From Deuterostichococcus epilithicus (Eukaryota > Chlorophyta > Trebouxiophyceae > Prasiolales > Stichococcaceae): a DNA stretch of 64,000 bases. The stretch covers positions 2,220,501-2,284,500 of the forward strand of contig JAVTLE010000005.1 of NCBI GenBank assembly GCA_033439295.1. The letters run 5' to 3'. Shown one piece after another: positions 11,424-21,716 of this stretch; position 1 is the first letter of the stretch, and the number at the start of each line of letters is the position of its first letter. The notes beneath the pieces are model-generated. The model saw only the letters and a program-made list of their open reading frames with translations, was not told the DNA's origin and searched no databases. Both the position numbers and the translations under genes were made by a program.

Positions 11424-14400
11424 ATGCTTCTCAGCGGGCCGAAGTCAGGCATCGGTGGCCTCTCACCCGAGGTCGTTCGCAGCGTAACAACAGCAGGCGG
11501 CTTGGCCGCGCTGTTCTGGTGGTGCCGCGTCTGGGTGCTACACATCTTGGATTTGGCAGTCAGCTGGGCCCGGGGCCTGCCGGCCTGCAGGGAGAAGAAT
11601 GAGTACCTGAAAGGTGTTGCGGCGGCCCATGTCCATGCGGCATGCTTTGCCAGAGCACCATCTCGACTGTCAGCAGGGCCACTATCGTCGAGGAAACACG
11701 CCTGCCAGAGCTCCAGATTGCACCGCCTTCACATCATGCGCAGGCCTCTATGCGCCCACGAATGAGGAGCACTGCGATGAGGACCTGCCGGTGTCCGGCA
11801 CCATGCCGCCATCCCTCGATGGTGTCTATGTGCGCGTTGGCCCCAACCCCTACTTCCAGCCAATCGGAAACTACCACTGGTTTGACGGTGAGTTCATAAA
11901 TTGCCATTCAGAACCGTGTTTTCCGTGTGAGATGGGTCAGATGCACGAAGCGTGTCGGATACCTGTTTGCTGCTGAGAACAATCTGTCTTTCCTTGGTAG
12001 GCGACGGCATGACCCATTCCGTCCGCATCAAGAACGGCAAGGCCTCGTATGGCAATCGGTACATCGAGACACACCGCCTGAAGACCGAGAAAAAGGCGGG
12101 CTTCCCCATCTACGACAAGGTACCCTGCAGGGAAATTTGAAACCCAGATCTGGGCTGCGATGGGGCCGCATGCATGAATGGTCGACTGCAAACTTGCGAT
12201 TATTTGGCCAGCGTCTTGTCACGCTCGCATCAGCCGAGGTTTGGCACGCACAGATCGGCGACGCTGCAGGCGCAGGGTACCTTGTGCAGATGGCGCTGCA
12301 GTCGATCAAGCACCAGCTGGGCATCATTGATGTCTCGGTGAGCTGCTGCTGCTGGTTTCTTTCCGCAAACCCTGCTTGCAGCCTGGGCATGCATGGTGAC
12401 GCATGTGCAACAGATGGATTTGGCTGTTCTGACATATGCTTGGTCGTGCTGCTGCAGAAAGGCGCCGGCAGGGCGGTAAGTCACAGTTGGGCAAACACCT
12501 CAGCGGCTGTGCATGCTCACCGACTGTACTGTTGCTGATTGTAGACATGGACCATCAACGACAGGCCGATGTGTAAATGTTGACCAAATGCAGAACACTG
12601 CCATGGTCTTCCACGCCAAGCGGCTGCTGAGCCTGGAGGAAGGCGACATGCCGTGAGCTTCTCATTGAAATCGAGACTAGCCTTGTCAGGATGCACACAG
12701 GCGCACCACATATCTGCCACGCTGGGCCTTGAGAAGGGCGAGTGCATGTAGTGTACATCCGCAGTAACCAATCCAGCGGACGTGAGGTTTTCGAGGCAGC
12801 AGCAACACTGGTGCACAGCCAATGCAGTGATGCAGGAACGAAAAACCGTCTGGCGAAACCTTCCAAAGCTGCCGGTGCTGCTAGACCGACCATCCGATCC
12901 TTTCTTGAACGAACAGGTACGCGCTGCGCATGCTGTGCAGCGGCGTAGTGGAGACCCTGGGGCGCGTGGACTATGACGGCAGGCTGAAGCACAGCTTCAC
13001 GGCGCACCCGAAGAAGGACCATGTCACAGGTGCTGGCCGACTGAATGCGGTTCGCCTGCAAGTCGTTGGTCAGTGCACTGCAGGCGGCAACCATTCTGCT
13101 GATGGCACGTGGTCATGCCCGGCGCAGGCGAGCTGTTCTCGTTTGGGTACAACGTCAATAAGCAGCCATATGCCAACTACACAGTGATTGACTCCGAGGG
13201 CAACATTACGATCGATGTTCCGATTCACCTGCCCAGGCACGTGTTGAATGTCTTGATTCAAGTTGTTTCGAAGCCAGCAGTCGTGATGCCGGCCATGCTC
13301 TGCACCAACAGGCCAACCTCCACCCTACGTCTGACCTCGCAAGGTACCATCTGCGCTTCCAGTTGTTCCGACATTCTGCTGTGTGTGCTGCGCAGGCCGA
13401 TCATGATGCACGACTGCGCCCTGACAGAAGACTATTTCATCTTCCTGGACATGCCGCTGTGCTTCGAGCCCGAGGTGCGCTGTGCCGCCAGGTTGCCGCA
13501 AGCACTTTGCTGCCCTCGTGTGGCACCAGTTTCTTGCGCAGGCAGTGGTCTGGGATGGACTGCTGGTGGATGTCCAGTACTGTTGTTGCATACACAGATG
13601 TTGCACATCTCGACACCGGGAGGCCTGCAACGTAAGCATAACCGAACCTTTGCTACGTGCAGAGGATCGTCAAGAACGGCACGCTGCCGTTCCATTTCGA
13701 CAAGTCGCGGCCGTCCCGTTTCGGGCTGATGCCGCGCTATGCCAAGAGCGAGGACGCCATCAAGTGGTTCGAGCTGCCGGCCATGGTCATCTTCCACACC
13801 GCCAATGCCTGGCAGGAGGGGCCCGACATCGTCAGGCTGGCCGCATGCACCTTCGACGAGGTGTGCTGACTGTTCGCATAGAACATGCGTGCCCTGTTGC
13901 AGACGGTGGAATGAGCAATGGTGCATACTGCTGCCGCAGTATCTGACCCTTCAGCGATTGGTATCAGCAGCTGATGCGTCAGGCTTTGGCATGATGCTGA
14001 GTGCTAACAAAATGTATATTGCAGTTTGAGCTGGACATCGGCAGCTCGCACTTCAAGACGTCTGACCACATGCCGCGGCTGCACCTGATGACCTTCAACC
14101 TCAAGACTGGCGAGGTCTCGCGCAAGCGCGTGTCCCCCGTCGTCGGCGACTTCCCGCACTTCCCGCAGCACCTGACTGGTGCGCTGTTGCTCTACCAGCC
14201 GCTGCAGCGAATGCATGCCTCTGCTCAGCCCTTTGTGGCTTCCATAGTGTGACTGCAAGTTACACACGAAATTGTCTTGACTGTCCCTGATGATCCCCAT
14301 CCGGTCTCGCAGGGCGCAAGACAAGGTATGCATACCTCGGCACGATGCCGGAGGATTCCGCCGCTCCCGGCTTCTTTGGCGTGACGAAGCTGGACATGAC

Positions 14401-14885
14401 GGCTGGCAGTGAGGCGAGCGCGCTGGCCGGCCAGATCGACTACCCAGACGGCGTGCAAGGCGGCGAGGCGTTCTTTGTGGCCAAGGACGCCGCCGATGGC
14501 AGCCAGCCAGGTGCGATGTCCGCACTGCACCACTGCTCTTTCTCCAGGGCTGACATCCATGTCGAATCTGACACCTGTGCAGCGGGATGGTTGGGTGCGG
14601 AGGCACGCACTGCGCAGACTGCACAGTGCACAAGATGGTGCTGCAGTCTCCGGACGACTGCACTCTTGACGAATTTTGGACTGTTATAATCCCGCAGACG
14701 AGGACGATGGCTACCTCGTGTGCTTCCTGATGGAGGAGGGCAGCGGCAAGTCGCAGCTGGCGGTGTTTGACGCTAAGACCATGGACTCCAAGCCGCTGGC
14801 TACGGTGGCCATCCTGCACCGGGTCCCCGCTGGCTTCCACGGCCTCCACATCAAGGAGGCCGAGCTCCGCACCCAGGCGCCCTGA
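11424..14885 (+). CDS. Carotenoid cleavage dioxygenase (CCD/NCED family)
   Basis: Thirteen exons: 11424-11613, 11754-11887, 12001-12119, 12254-12337, 12458-12475, 12594-12652, 12917-13029, 13128-13236, 13395-13474, 13663-13860, 14025-14178, 14313-14510, 14698-14885; 547 aa. It carries the family blocks GVYVRVGPNP, YHWFDGDGM and NTAMVFHAKRLLSLEEGDMP. The iron-binding histidine neighbourhoods are FTAHPKKD, MHDCALTEDYFIFLDMPL, FHTANAWQEG and, near the end, AGFHG. The enzyme cleaves a double bond of a carotenoid or apocarotenoid with O2 and a four-His iron centre. The ~45 N-terminal residues contain a hydrophobic Trp-rich segment (LAALFWWCRVWVLHILDLAV) that may bind membrane. One exon is only 18 nt (KGAGRA). 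The intron after 13236 begins with GC. The exact subtype (CCD1, NCED or cyanobacterial-like) cannot be settled by eye. Confidence 0.92.
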
Positions 14886-16054
14886 GCCGCCTTTTCCGGG
14901 ACACACACTGGGATGTACACTAGGCAGGTGTGAGACGAGTGACGCACAATTTTATGCTGTTCATGCTGTTTAGTACGGGCTTACCTTGTGCTATGGCAGC
15001 CGAAAGTAAGCTTTCATGTTGGTGCGTGCAGGCTTTGATGAATAGTTATGATGCTAGAACAAGGGCAACATTGTGAACGCCTTGCAGTGCCACTGTTCCG
15101 ATTTGCTGTTACAAGGATATAGAGGATGTTGGCGTGTTATGAACCGGAGGGGACTGCCGTCAACGAGTGTGAGGAGGAGTTGATGTCGCAACTGAGGTGC
15201 GAGTAGCGGAATTGAGGTTTCGTGCCAATCACAGCTGGACTCGAGTGGCGCAGGCTATTGACCTTGATGAGCACAACTCTGCGCATGCTTCATACCACGA
15301 GCTTACCACAAGGCTGACTAGGTAGCTGCGACTATCATAAAATGGTGTTCAAGGAACTTGTTGCTGCGTGTCAGTGCGCATGCCTGCCTGAAAACCGGAT
15401 GATGTGCTGAAAGCGGATGTCACAAAAACCGCCATCTGTGCGGACGGTTCAATTGCACTCCTGGAACACGACGTTGCAGTGCTTTGGCGAGAAGCTCGCG
15501 TCGTATATCTGAAACGTTGAGGTTTGTCTGCATCACTGATCATACACATGTCAGGAGGCGCAAAGTCGCCTCCATCTGTGATGCTGTTGGCTGCAATCGC
15601 CGAATAATATCGTGGTGGCCGCGAGTCTTCAAGCCGCAGTGAAGACAGTGCAAGAATGAATGTGCGCCTGCAGCCTGGCAGCTCTGCACGCAGTCACAGA
15701 TTGTCCAAACAGCATTGCTGCACATCGCTCATAGCACCCAGGATCCGACCAGGCGACCTTCCAGGCTTCGACGGGGTTGTTTGCGCACTCGATCAACAAC
15801 GACTGCGTGAAGTTTTGCGCTGATCCACGGACGCTTGCGAGGCAGTTCTGGTGGCGAGTCTTGTGCATGAGCGTGTTCGGCCAGACTTGAGTGTCTCGAG
15901 CAACGGAAACACCGGACTTGGCTTGGCCCAATTGAACAATCGCAGCGAACGTGAGGACTTGCGAGCTTTCCTGCTCGCCAGCTCCTGAAAGCCAAATATG
16001 CAAATTGTTTGAAGCCGCAGCCAGCTGATACCGGCCCCTCACGAGCGACGAACG
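14886..16054. other. Intergenic interval upstream of the U5 WD40 gene
   Basis: About 1.2 kb. Minus-strand frames of up to ~170 codons exist but show no domain, no start context and no splice partner. I regard it as 3' UTR plus promoter. Confidence 0.4.
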
Positions 16055-18600
16055 ATGTCGTCAGAGATTGTGCCCAGCAGCAACAAGCGACCAGGCTCGC
16101 CTCCTGGAGCAGCCAATGGAGGGGAGATCGTGGCAAAGAGGCAGCGAACAAACGGCGATGTTGCCATTGCTGAGCAGGTGCGTGCATGGCTCTCACGACG
16201 GGCAATGGCGCACAGTTGCCGTCGCGCGATGCGCCACTCTGCCACAATCTTGGCGGTGTGTCACTGGGTCTTGCTGGTAGAAGAACTTCAAGACGCCAGC
16301 TCCATCTATCTGCAGGCCATCAAGCGAACATCCTCGCTGCGCGCGCCCATCATGCTGTTAACAGGCCATGCCGCAGAAATCTTCACGCTGAAGTTCAACA
16401 ACTCGGGCAACCTCCTAGCATGTGAGTTGCGCGGCTGCAGAGTGCCTGAGTTAATCTTATGTCTCTTTGATGAGCTACTCTGAGACATCACGACCGACAA
16501 ATAATGTGCAACTGTTTTGCAGCTGGATCACATGACAAGCATGTCTTCCTCTGGCGGACATACGGCGACTGCGAGAACTTCATGGTCCTTAAAGGTGCGG
16601 CCTGACGCCCTTGCTTCAGACAGGCGAGGCCTGCAGTACACGCTGACGAGTCATGCAAACGCAGCCTTGAAGAAGTCTGACGCGCTGATGTGCGTGGCGC
16701 ATCTCCTCCATCAGGCCACAAAAACGCCATCGTGGAGCTGCACTGGACGTCAGACGGCGAGCGCATCATCACGGCGTCGCCCGACAAGTCGGTGCGTGCA
16801 TGGGACGTCGCCAGCGGGCAGCAGGTTAAAAAGATGGCGGAGCACGACAGCTTCGTCAACTCCTGCTGCCCGCTGCGGCGCGGGCCGCCGCTGCTGGTCA
16901 GCGGCTCAGACGACGGCACGGCCAAGGTCAGTCAATCCCTGATGCAGCTCTGCATAGAAGCTGGCTCGATGCAGCTGTACTGGGCATCTACGCTGGCCCT
17001 CTCCATCGTTCAGGGTCAATCCACAGGACCTCTGTGCAGCGTGGCACCTGCTGTCGACAACTGTCAGGAAGTCTCATTACACAGGGGGGAAACGCCCTCC
17101 ACAGCGTCAGCAGCGTGAAGCGTCTCACGATCGCATGCCTGGGACTGTGCAGGTGTGGGACATGCGGGTGAAGCGGTCGGTGCAGACGCTGCCGGAAAAA
17201 TACCAGGTCTGCGCCGTTGCGTTCTCAGACGCGGGCGATCAGGTATTGCCCTTGCTTCACACCGACTGTGACCAACTGCTTGCGGGGCTCCCTGTCACAC
17301 TCACCTCCTCCCAAAGCTAGCATCACTTCAGACCACCTCGCGCCAACGCTCGCACCCATGCCGGCAACTGCTGTGCCCCAGGGTGAGTCCCCAGCAGCGC
17401 CTGCGCAGTGGCGCACCGCAGCACCGCGCGGCCAAGCGGCTGCCCCCCTGAGTTGATGCAATGAGGGTCCCCCTCCTTGCAGGTGTACACGGGGGGCATA
17501 GACAACACCGTCAAGGTGTGGGACCTGCGGAAGGAGGAGGTCAGCCTCACGCTGGAGGGCCATGGGGACACCGTCACCGGCATGCGTGCGCCTGTTTTCC
17601 CCAATTCGAGCAAGGAATTCCCATGACCTTCCTGCCTCGAACCATTCTGCGTCATCATGCAGTGGCTGCGAGGAGTTGTGCCTCGACTGCCGCCGGCGGC
17701 TGGCTGCGCGTCTGTGCCGCTGTCCTTGTCAGCGCCAGCCCAACGCTGCAGCTCTTCCTGGAGCTCCCTGCGATGGTGCTGCCCCTGCTGACATCAGCTC
17801 CGGATGCGGGCGCAGGCGTGAGCCCGGACGGGTCCCACCTGCTGACGAACTCGATGGACAACACGCTGCGGGTGTGGGACGTGCGCCCCTATGCAGCCGC
17901 CAACCGCTGCACCAAGGCGCGCTCGTGCATCTGACATGAGCCAGACACGAGACGGTGTTTTTGCAGTCACCCGGATCCAGGTCTGTCGTTGAAGCCAGAC
18001 CTCAGACCCCTCAGCCTCTATCTCCTTCACTGCAGGTGTTCACCGGCCACCAGCACAACTTCGAGAAGAACCTGCTGAAGTGCGACTGGTCGCCCGATGG
18101 CACGAAGGTGCGCCGGAAGCCCGGCTGCAACTGCGGCTTCCACAGACCCGTCGCAGCATGCGGCATGTCCCGCTTGTCGCCCCCGTGCATAACCCAGCAA
18201 TGCGACTGCACATGCAAATGCAAATTGCAGCACTGTGCCGCGCCGGCTGACGCACACTGCTGTGCCTGCTCCGACAGGTCACAGCAGGCAGCGCAGACAG
18301 GATGGTGTACATCTGGGACGCCGCCTCAAGGCATCTGCTTTACAAATTGCCTGGGCACTCTGGCTCCGTGAACGAAGCAGGTGACAATTGCTAATTCATG
18401 CCTGTGTGGCAAGCGCCGCTTGTGATGCACGTTGGCGGCTGCATCAGAGACGTCGCAAGAATGTGCTCTGCCCCTGGAACTGTACTTTGACGCAACAACA
18501 CACCGTGCTCGCCTGCCATGCAGCCTTCCACCCCAACGAGCCCATCGTGGGCTCGGCCGGCAGCGACAAGCAGATCTTCCTGGGGGAGCTTGCCGTCTAA
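16055..18600 (+). CDS. SNRNP40: U5 snRNP 40-kDa WD40-repeat protein
   Basis: Ten exons: 16055-16177, 16316-16421, 16523-16594, 16715-16926, 17153-17242, 17483-17585, 17816-17916, 18036-18107, 18278-18380, 18524-18600; 352 aa, the usual family length. A basic N-terminus ([10 protein letters not shown]...VAKRQR) precedes seven WD blades, for example [68 protein letters not shown] and [11 protein letters not shown], ending [13 protein letters not shown]. The combination of [11 protein letters not shown] and LRVWDVRP identifies the spliceosomal U5-40K protein (PRP8-binding). It belongs to the U5 and tri-snRNP particles in the nucleus. The intron after 17916 starts with GC and no in-frame GT alternative exists nearby. 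Confidence 0.93.
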
Positions 18601-18974
18601 GAAAAGCCTTACTATTGGACAACAAGCGGCACAGCAGATGTGGGCCGGCGGTGAAGCAGCTCAGTGGCACCCACCCCCTCACGGCAGGGCCGCTACGGAG
18701 GATACACTAGCAAACAGACAGTGGTCGGACTTGCCGCCCAGGCGGAGCAGTCGGAAGTCCCATCTGTCCGCCAGGCGACATGCTTGTCAGCGTGGATTTT
18801 GGACTGCGGTAGTCTCACTGGCAAGCGAGGCTGCTGCAGACAAACCCTGGCTGCAACTTATGCATTGAGCCTCAGCGCAGGTATGATGCGGCAGGTTGAC
18901 CATGATCCAAGTTGTCTCTCCTTGTGTCCGGAGGTTGAAGCAGCTCCTTACAGTCTTAGGCCACCACAGACCAG
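18601..18974. other. Convergent 3' interval
   Basis: About 370 bp between the U5-40K and MEKHLA-WHEP stops. On the minus strand a TGTAA motif (TTACA at 18949) lies about 20 nt past the MEKHLA-WHEP stop and is a plausible poly(A) signal. Confidence 0.45.
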
Positions 18975-21082
18975 TCAGGTTGCAGGGACCTCCTGCTCCT
19001 GCGCAAACTTGGCTGCGTGCTGTATCCGCTCTGCCTTCTCCTTGCGCTTGATGAGCTCCGCTACTGCCGCCTGCACCTCCTCGTCCTGGTTCGTCAGGCC
19101 CTTTCCCTCCTTCAGATCCCTGACGACGTTCGCCTGCTCTGCCACCGCCGCCTCTGCAGGCGTCACCGAATCGAATGATGGCATGAAATCAATCCGGCCT
19201 GGTCACTACGTCAGGCTTAGCTCAGTTGTGTGCTGGGAGCGGCGCCTGTGTAGGCTGTCCTTCACCCCCAGCACTGCCATGCTCGTCATGATCAGCGGAG
19301 GTTGCCGCAGGATGTCAGAACGTGGCTGGGGAGGCTCAGAGAGAATCAGAGCAAGTCGCCCACCGACCTGCCGGCTCCAGGTCCCCCTCGTCCACGGGTG
19401 CCCCGGGGCCGCCGTGGGTGCCGTCCTCGTATTGCCAGTGCGAGATCAGCACCGCCTGCCCCACACGGTCGCCAGTAGGCGCCTCGACGTTCCACAGCAC
19501 CGCATCGTGAATCTGGAAACGCCGCCCCTTGAGCGACTTGCGCCACCCCGAGTAGCCCGTGTAGCACCCCGTCTCCTCCGTCTGCTTGAGCATCGCCGCC
19601 CGTTCCGCCTGTACCTGTAAATACGAGCAGCCCCTTGGGAAACCTGCGCCAGTTGCGGCACCAGCGGCACAGCAGGGGTTCATGCTGAACTGACGGCACT
19701 GCGTGCGCAGGCTGGCTCTCCTTCCGCTGCTGCTGGATTTCGTCGTCGTTTGCACACAAGATCAGCAGCCCGTGAGGCGCCCTTCCCTGCCGCCAGCCAG
19801 CCTTCTTGAGCGCCCAGCAACGCTGGCAAAGCTGTGCATCTGGCACCAGGATCGAACAGGTGTGCGCAGGCCATGTCACACCAGGACTTCATCACAAGTT
19901 TGGCTGCGGGACCGGTGCGCACTGGTGCGCACTGGCGCCTACAGGCCGACAGGCCGGCAGGGCGTCCGCTGCCGCGCCTCAACCTGTGTTTCCCCAATGC
20001 TGACGCAACCACCTCTGGGTCGTCCTATGTGCTGGCGGTGGACAGCTGCCCCTTAACTTCTGGAATGCAAACCCTTACTGACGCCGTCGCGGCGGCCCAC
20101 CTCTGGGTGGTCCTCCACGCTGGTCTTGGATGGCAGGCACACGACCTCTGGATGCAAATTCGAACATGTCAAATCGTTTGCGCCGGGCCTACCTCTGGGT
20201 CGTCCTCTGCGCTGGCTGTGGACGGCAGGCCCACGACTTCCTCCCAGCCGCCCTCAAACAGGTCCAGTGCCGCCTGGTTGGCGTAGTTGAACTTTGGGTC
20301 CTCGCCGGCATCGTGGCTGAGCACCGCAAAGGGCGCCTCGAACAGCAGCCGCGCCACCTGCGAGATCTCTGGCTCCCCCTCTATGATTGGCCTGTGCGGG
20401 CAGGCGGTTTCTGGCTCAGCGGTGTCAAATGACAGCGAGTTGCGCCCTCGTGCACCGAAACCTTTCAGACATGCGCTGTAAGCACGGACGACCTCTGCAC
20501 CCGCCAAACATGCCTCGCTGTCGAACAACAAGAACACACTGCACCAGTCAGGCGATAGTGGAGCTATGGACTCGTGGGCCACGTCAGCACTTGCCTGCCG
20601 ACCTTCCGGGCGAAGCACTCTACCAGCAGCAGGTTCTGCATGACGACGTCTGTGTCTGTGTACGGCTGCCTTTTGGCGCCCGCCTGTGGGATGCCAGACC
20701 CGCCGCTGCCGCCCTGCCCCTTCTTCTTCCCGCCCTGTACAGTTTGGTGCGAAACGTCCTTGCGATCTGATCATTCAGTGACGTGACCGTGCGGCTATCC
20801 TTCCAATGAACAGACGTGCTGCAATTGAGCCCTAATCTGGGCTTGTATCCAAATGCTGGCGCGCTCACCTTCTTGGCGGCATGGATGATGCATGATCGTT
20901 GCCGGTCTAGCCTCTGCCGGAGTTGCGGCCCTGTCACAGCATGGGATTGGATTCACCGCGACTTTGATCGGGGTCAGACTCGCAGCACCTCGGTGTGGCA
21001 ACTGGCACTGCAACGTACCTGATTGAAAGGCGCCGCTCAGTCGCCGCAACGATGGCAACACAGCAGCCGTCCTGCGAGCCAT
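18975..21082 (-). CDS. MEKHLA-domain protein with C-terminal WHEP-like helical domain
   Basis: Six exons: 21019-21082, 20869-20930, 20595-20734, 20193-20391, 19368-19614, 18975-19198; 311 aa. A short basic N-terminus (MARRTAAVLPSLRRLSGAF) resembles an organelle-targeting sequence. Residues ~90-240 form a MEKHLA domain: LFEAPFAVLSHDAGEDPKFN, then NYANQAALDLFEGGWEEVVG, LPSTASAEDDPE and a C-terminal part with GWRKSLKGRRFQIHDAVLWN. After a Pro/Gly linker comes AVAEQANVVRDLKEGKGL with EVQAAVAELIKRKEKAERI, which looks like a WHEP-TRS helix-turn-helix normally found in aminoacyl-tRNA synthetases. MEKHLA domains are PAS-like and occur in plant HD-ZIP III factors and in stand-alone algal and cyanobacterial proteins. 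The intron after exon 3 starts with GCAAGT. The intron after exon 4 holds two decayed copies of that exon's end and its donor. Confidence 0.8.
20011..20230 (-). repeat. Threefold copy of exon 4 end plus 5' splice site, MEKHLA-WHEP gene
   Basis: On the plus strand the block CCTCTGGGTCGTCCT, with GCTGG and GTGGACRGC following, appears near 20011, 20099 and 20191. The copy at 20191 is the functional exon end and donor (minus strand GACGACCCAGAG|gtaggc). The other two lie 92 and 180 bp into the downstream intron and have lost the reading frame. Spacing is about 88-92 bp. Confidence 0.85.
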
Positions 21083-21716
21083 GTAGAGTCAAAGATCAGT
21101 GAATCGATCTGATCAAAACGATGTAATTGCTTCCATTTGTATTTAATTCCAATGATTGCTTACCGACTGACGTTTGTGTTTGGAATGCATGAGGAACACC
21201 TCATGACAACGGAGGCGCGCGAAGGCTGCATGCTCTTGAAGGTTGCGCGTCACAAAAGCCAGAAGTCGAGGCACAACAACGTTGCGTATGCCGCAGCCGT
21301 GCTGCACCTGCACGCTCACTGCAATCTTGGAAATGCGCGTCATGCCAGCTCAGCGTGCACGGGTCGAGGCAACGTTCGGTGACTGAGGCATTGCAACCAG
21401 AGCAGGTTCTCACGCTTTCGACATCTTCGGGGATCGGTATGCAGCCCGAACTGAGACGACGCACAGGGTAGCAGACCTCTTGTGTTTCGAATCTCGTGCT
21501 CTCCACCATCCGATTCACAGCCGTCAAGAAGACCAGCTGCCTTTGGGTAGAGCCAATAGTCCTGCTGTTGCAAAGGCTTAAAACGAAGAGCAATTTGCAT
21601 GCACGGATCGCGCAAGAGACGCAAGTGCTGATCAGATCTGCCCATGGCAGCGACGGCCAAGCCTTGAGCGCAGAATGAGCTGACGACCGGGATGCGATTC
21701 GTGGGGACGACCCCAC
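21083..21716. promoter_or_regulatory. Divergent interval between MEKHLA-WHEP and sialidase-like genes
   Basis: About 630 bp, presumed bidirectional promoter. Minus-strand frames of 144-189 codons have no domain and are treated as chance. Confidence 0.35.

Noticed and set aside
13237-13394. Alternative GT donor (13241) for the dioxygenase exon instead of GC
   Set aside because: Using GT at 13241 breaks the frame into PIMMHDCALTED; only the GC donor keeps the conserved histidine block in frame.
14004-14906. A 300-codon minus-strand open frame
   Set aside because: Shadow of the last three dioxygenase exons, which show clear family motifs on the plus strand.
15629-16247. Overlapping minus-strand frames upstream of the U5 WD40 gene
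   Set aside because: No conserved motif, no ATG with splice-consistent extension, and one overlaps the WD40 first exon.
18664-19620. A 318-codon open frame on the plus strand
   Set aside because: It lies antisense to the last two exons and the intron of the MEKHLA-WHEP gene, has no domain, and arises from the GC-rich coding sequence on the other strand.
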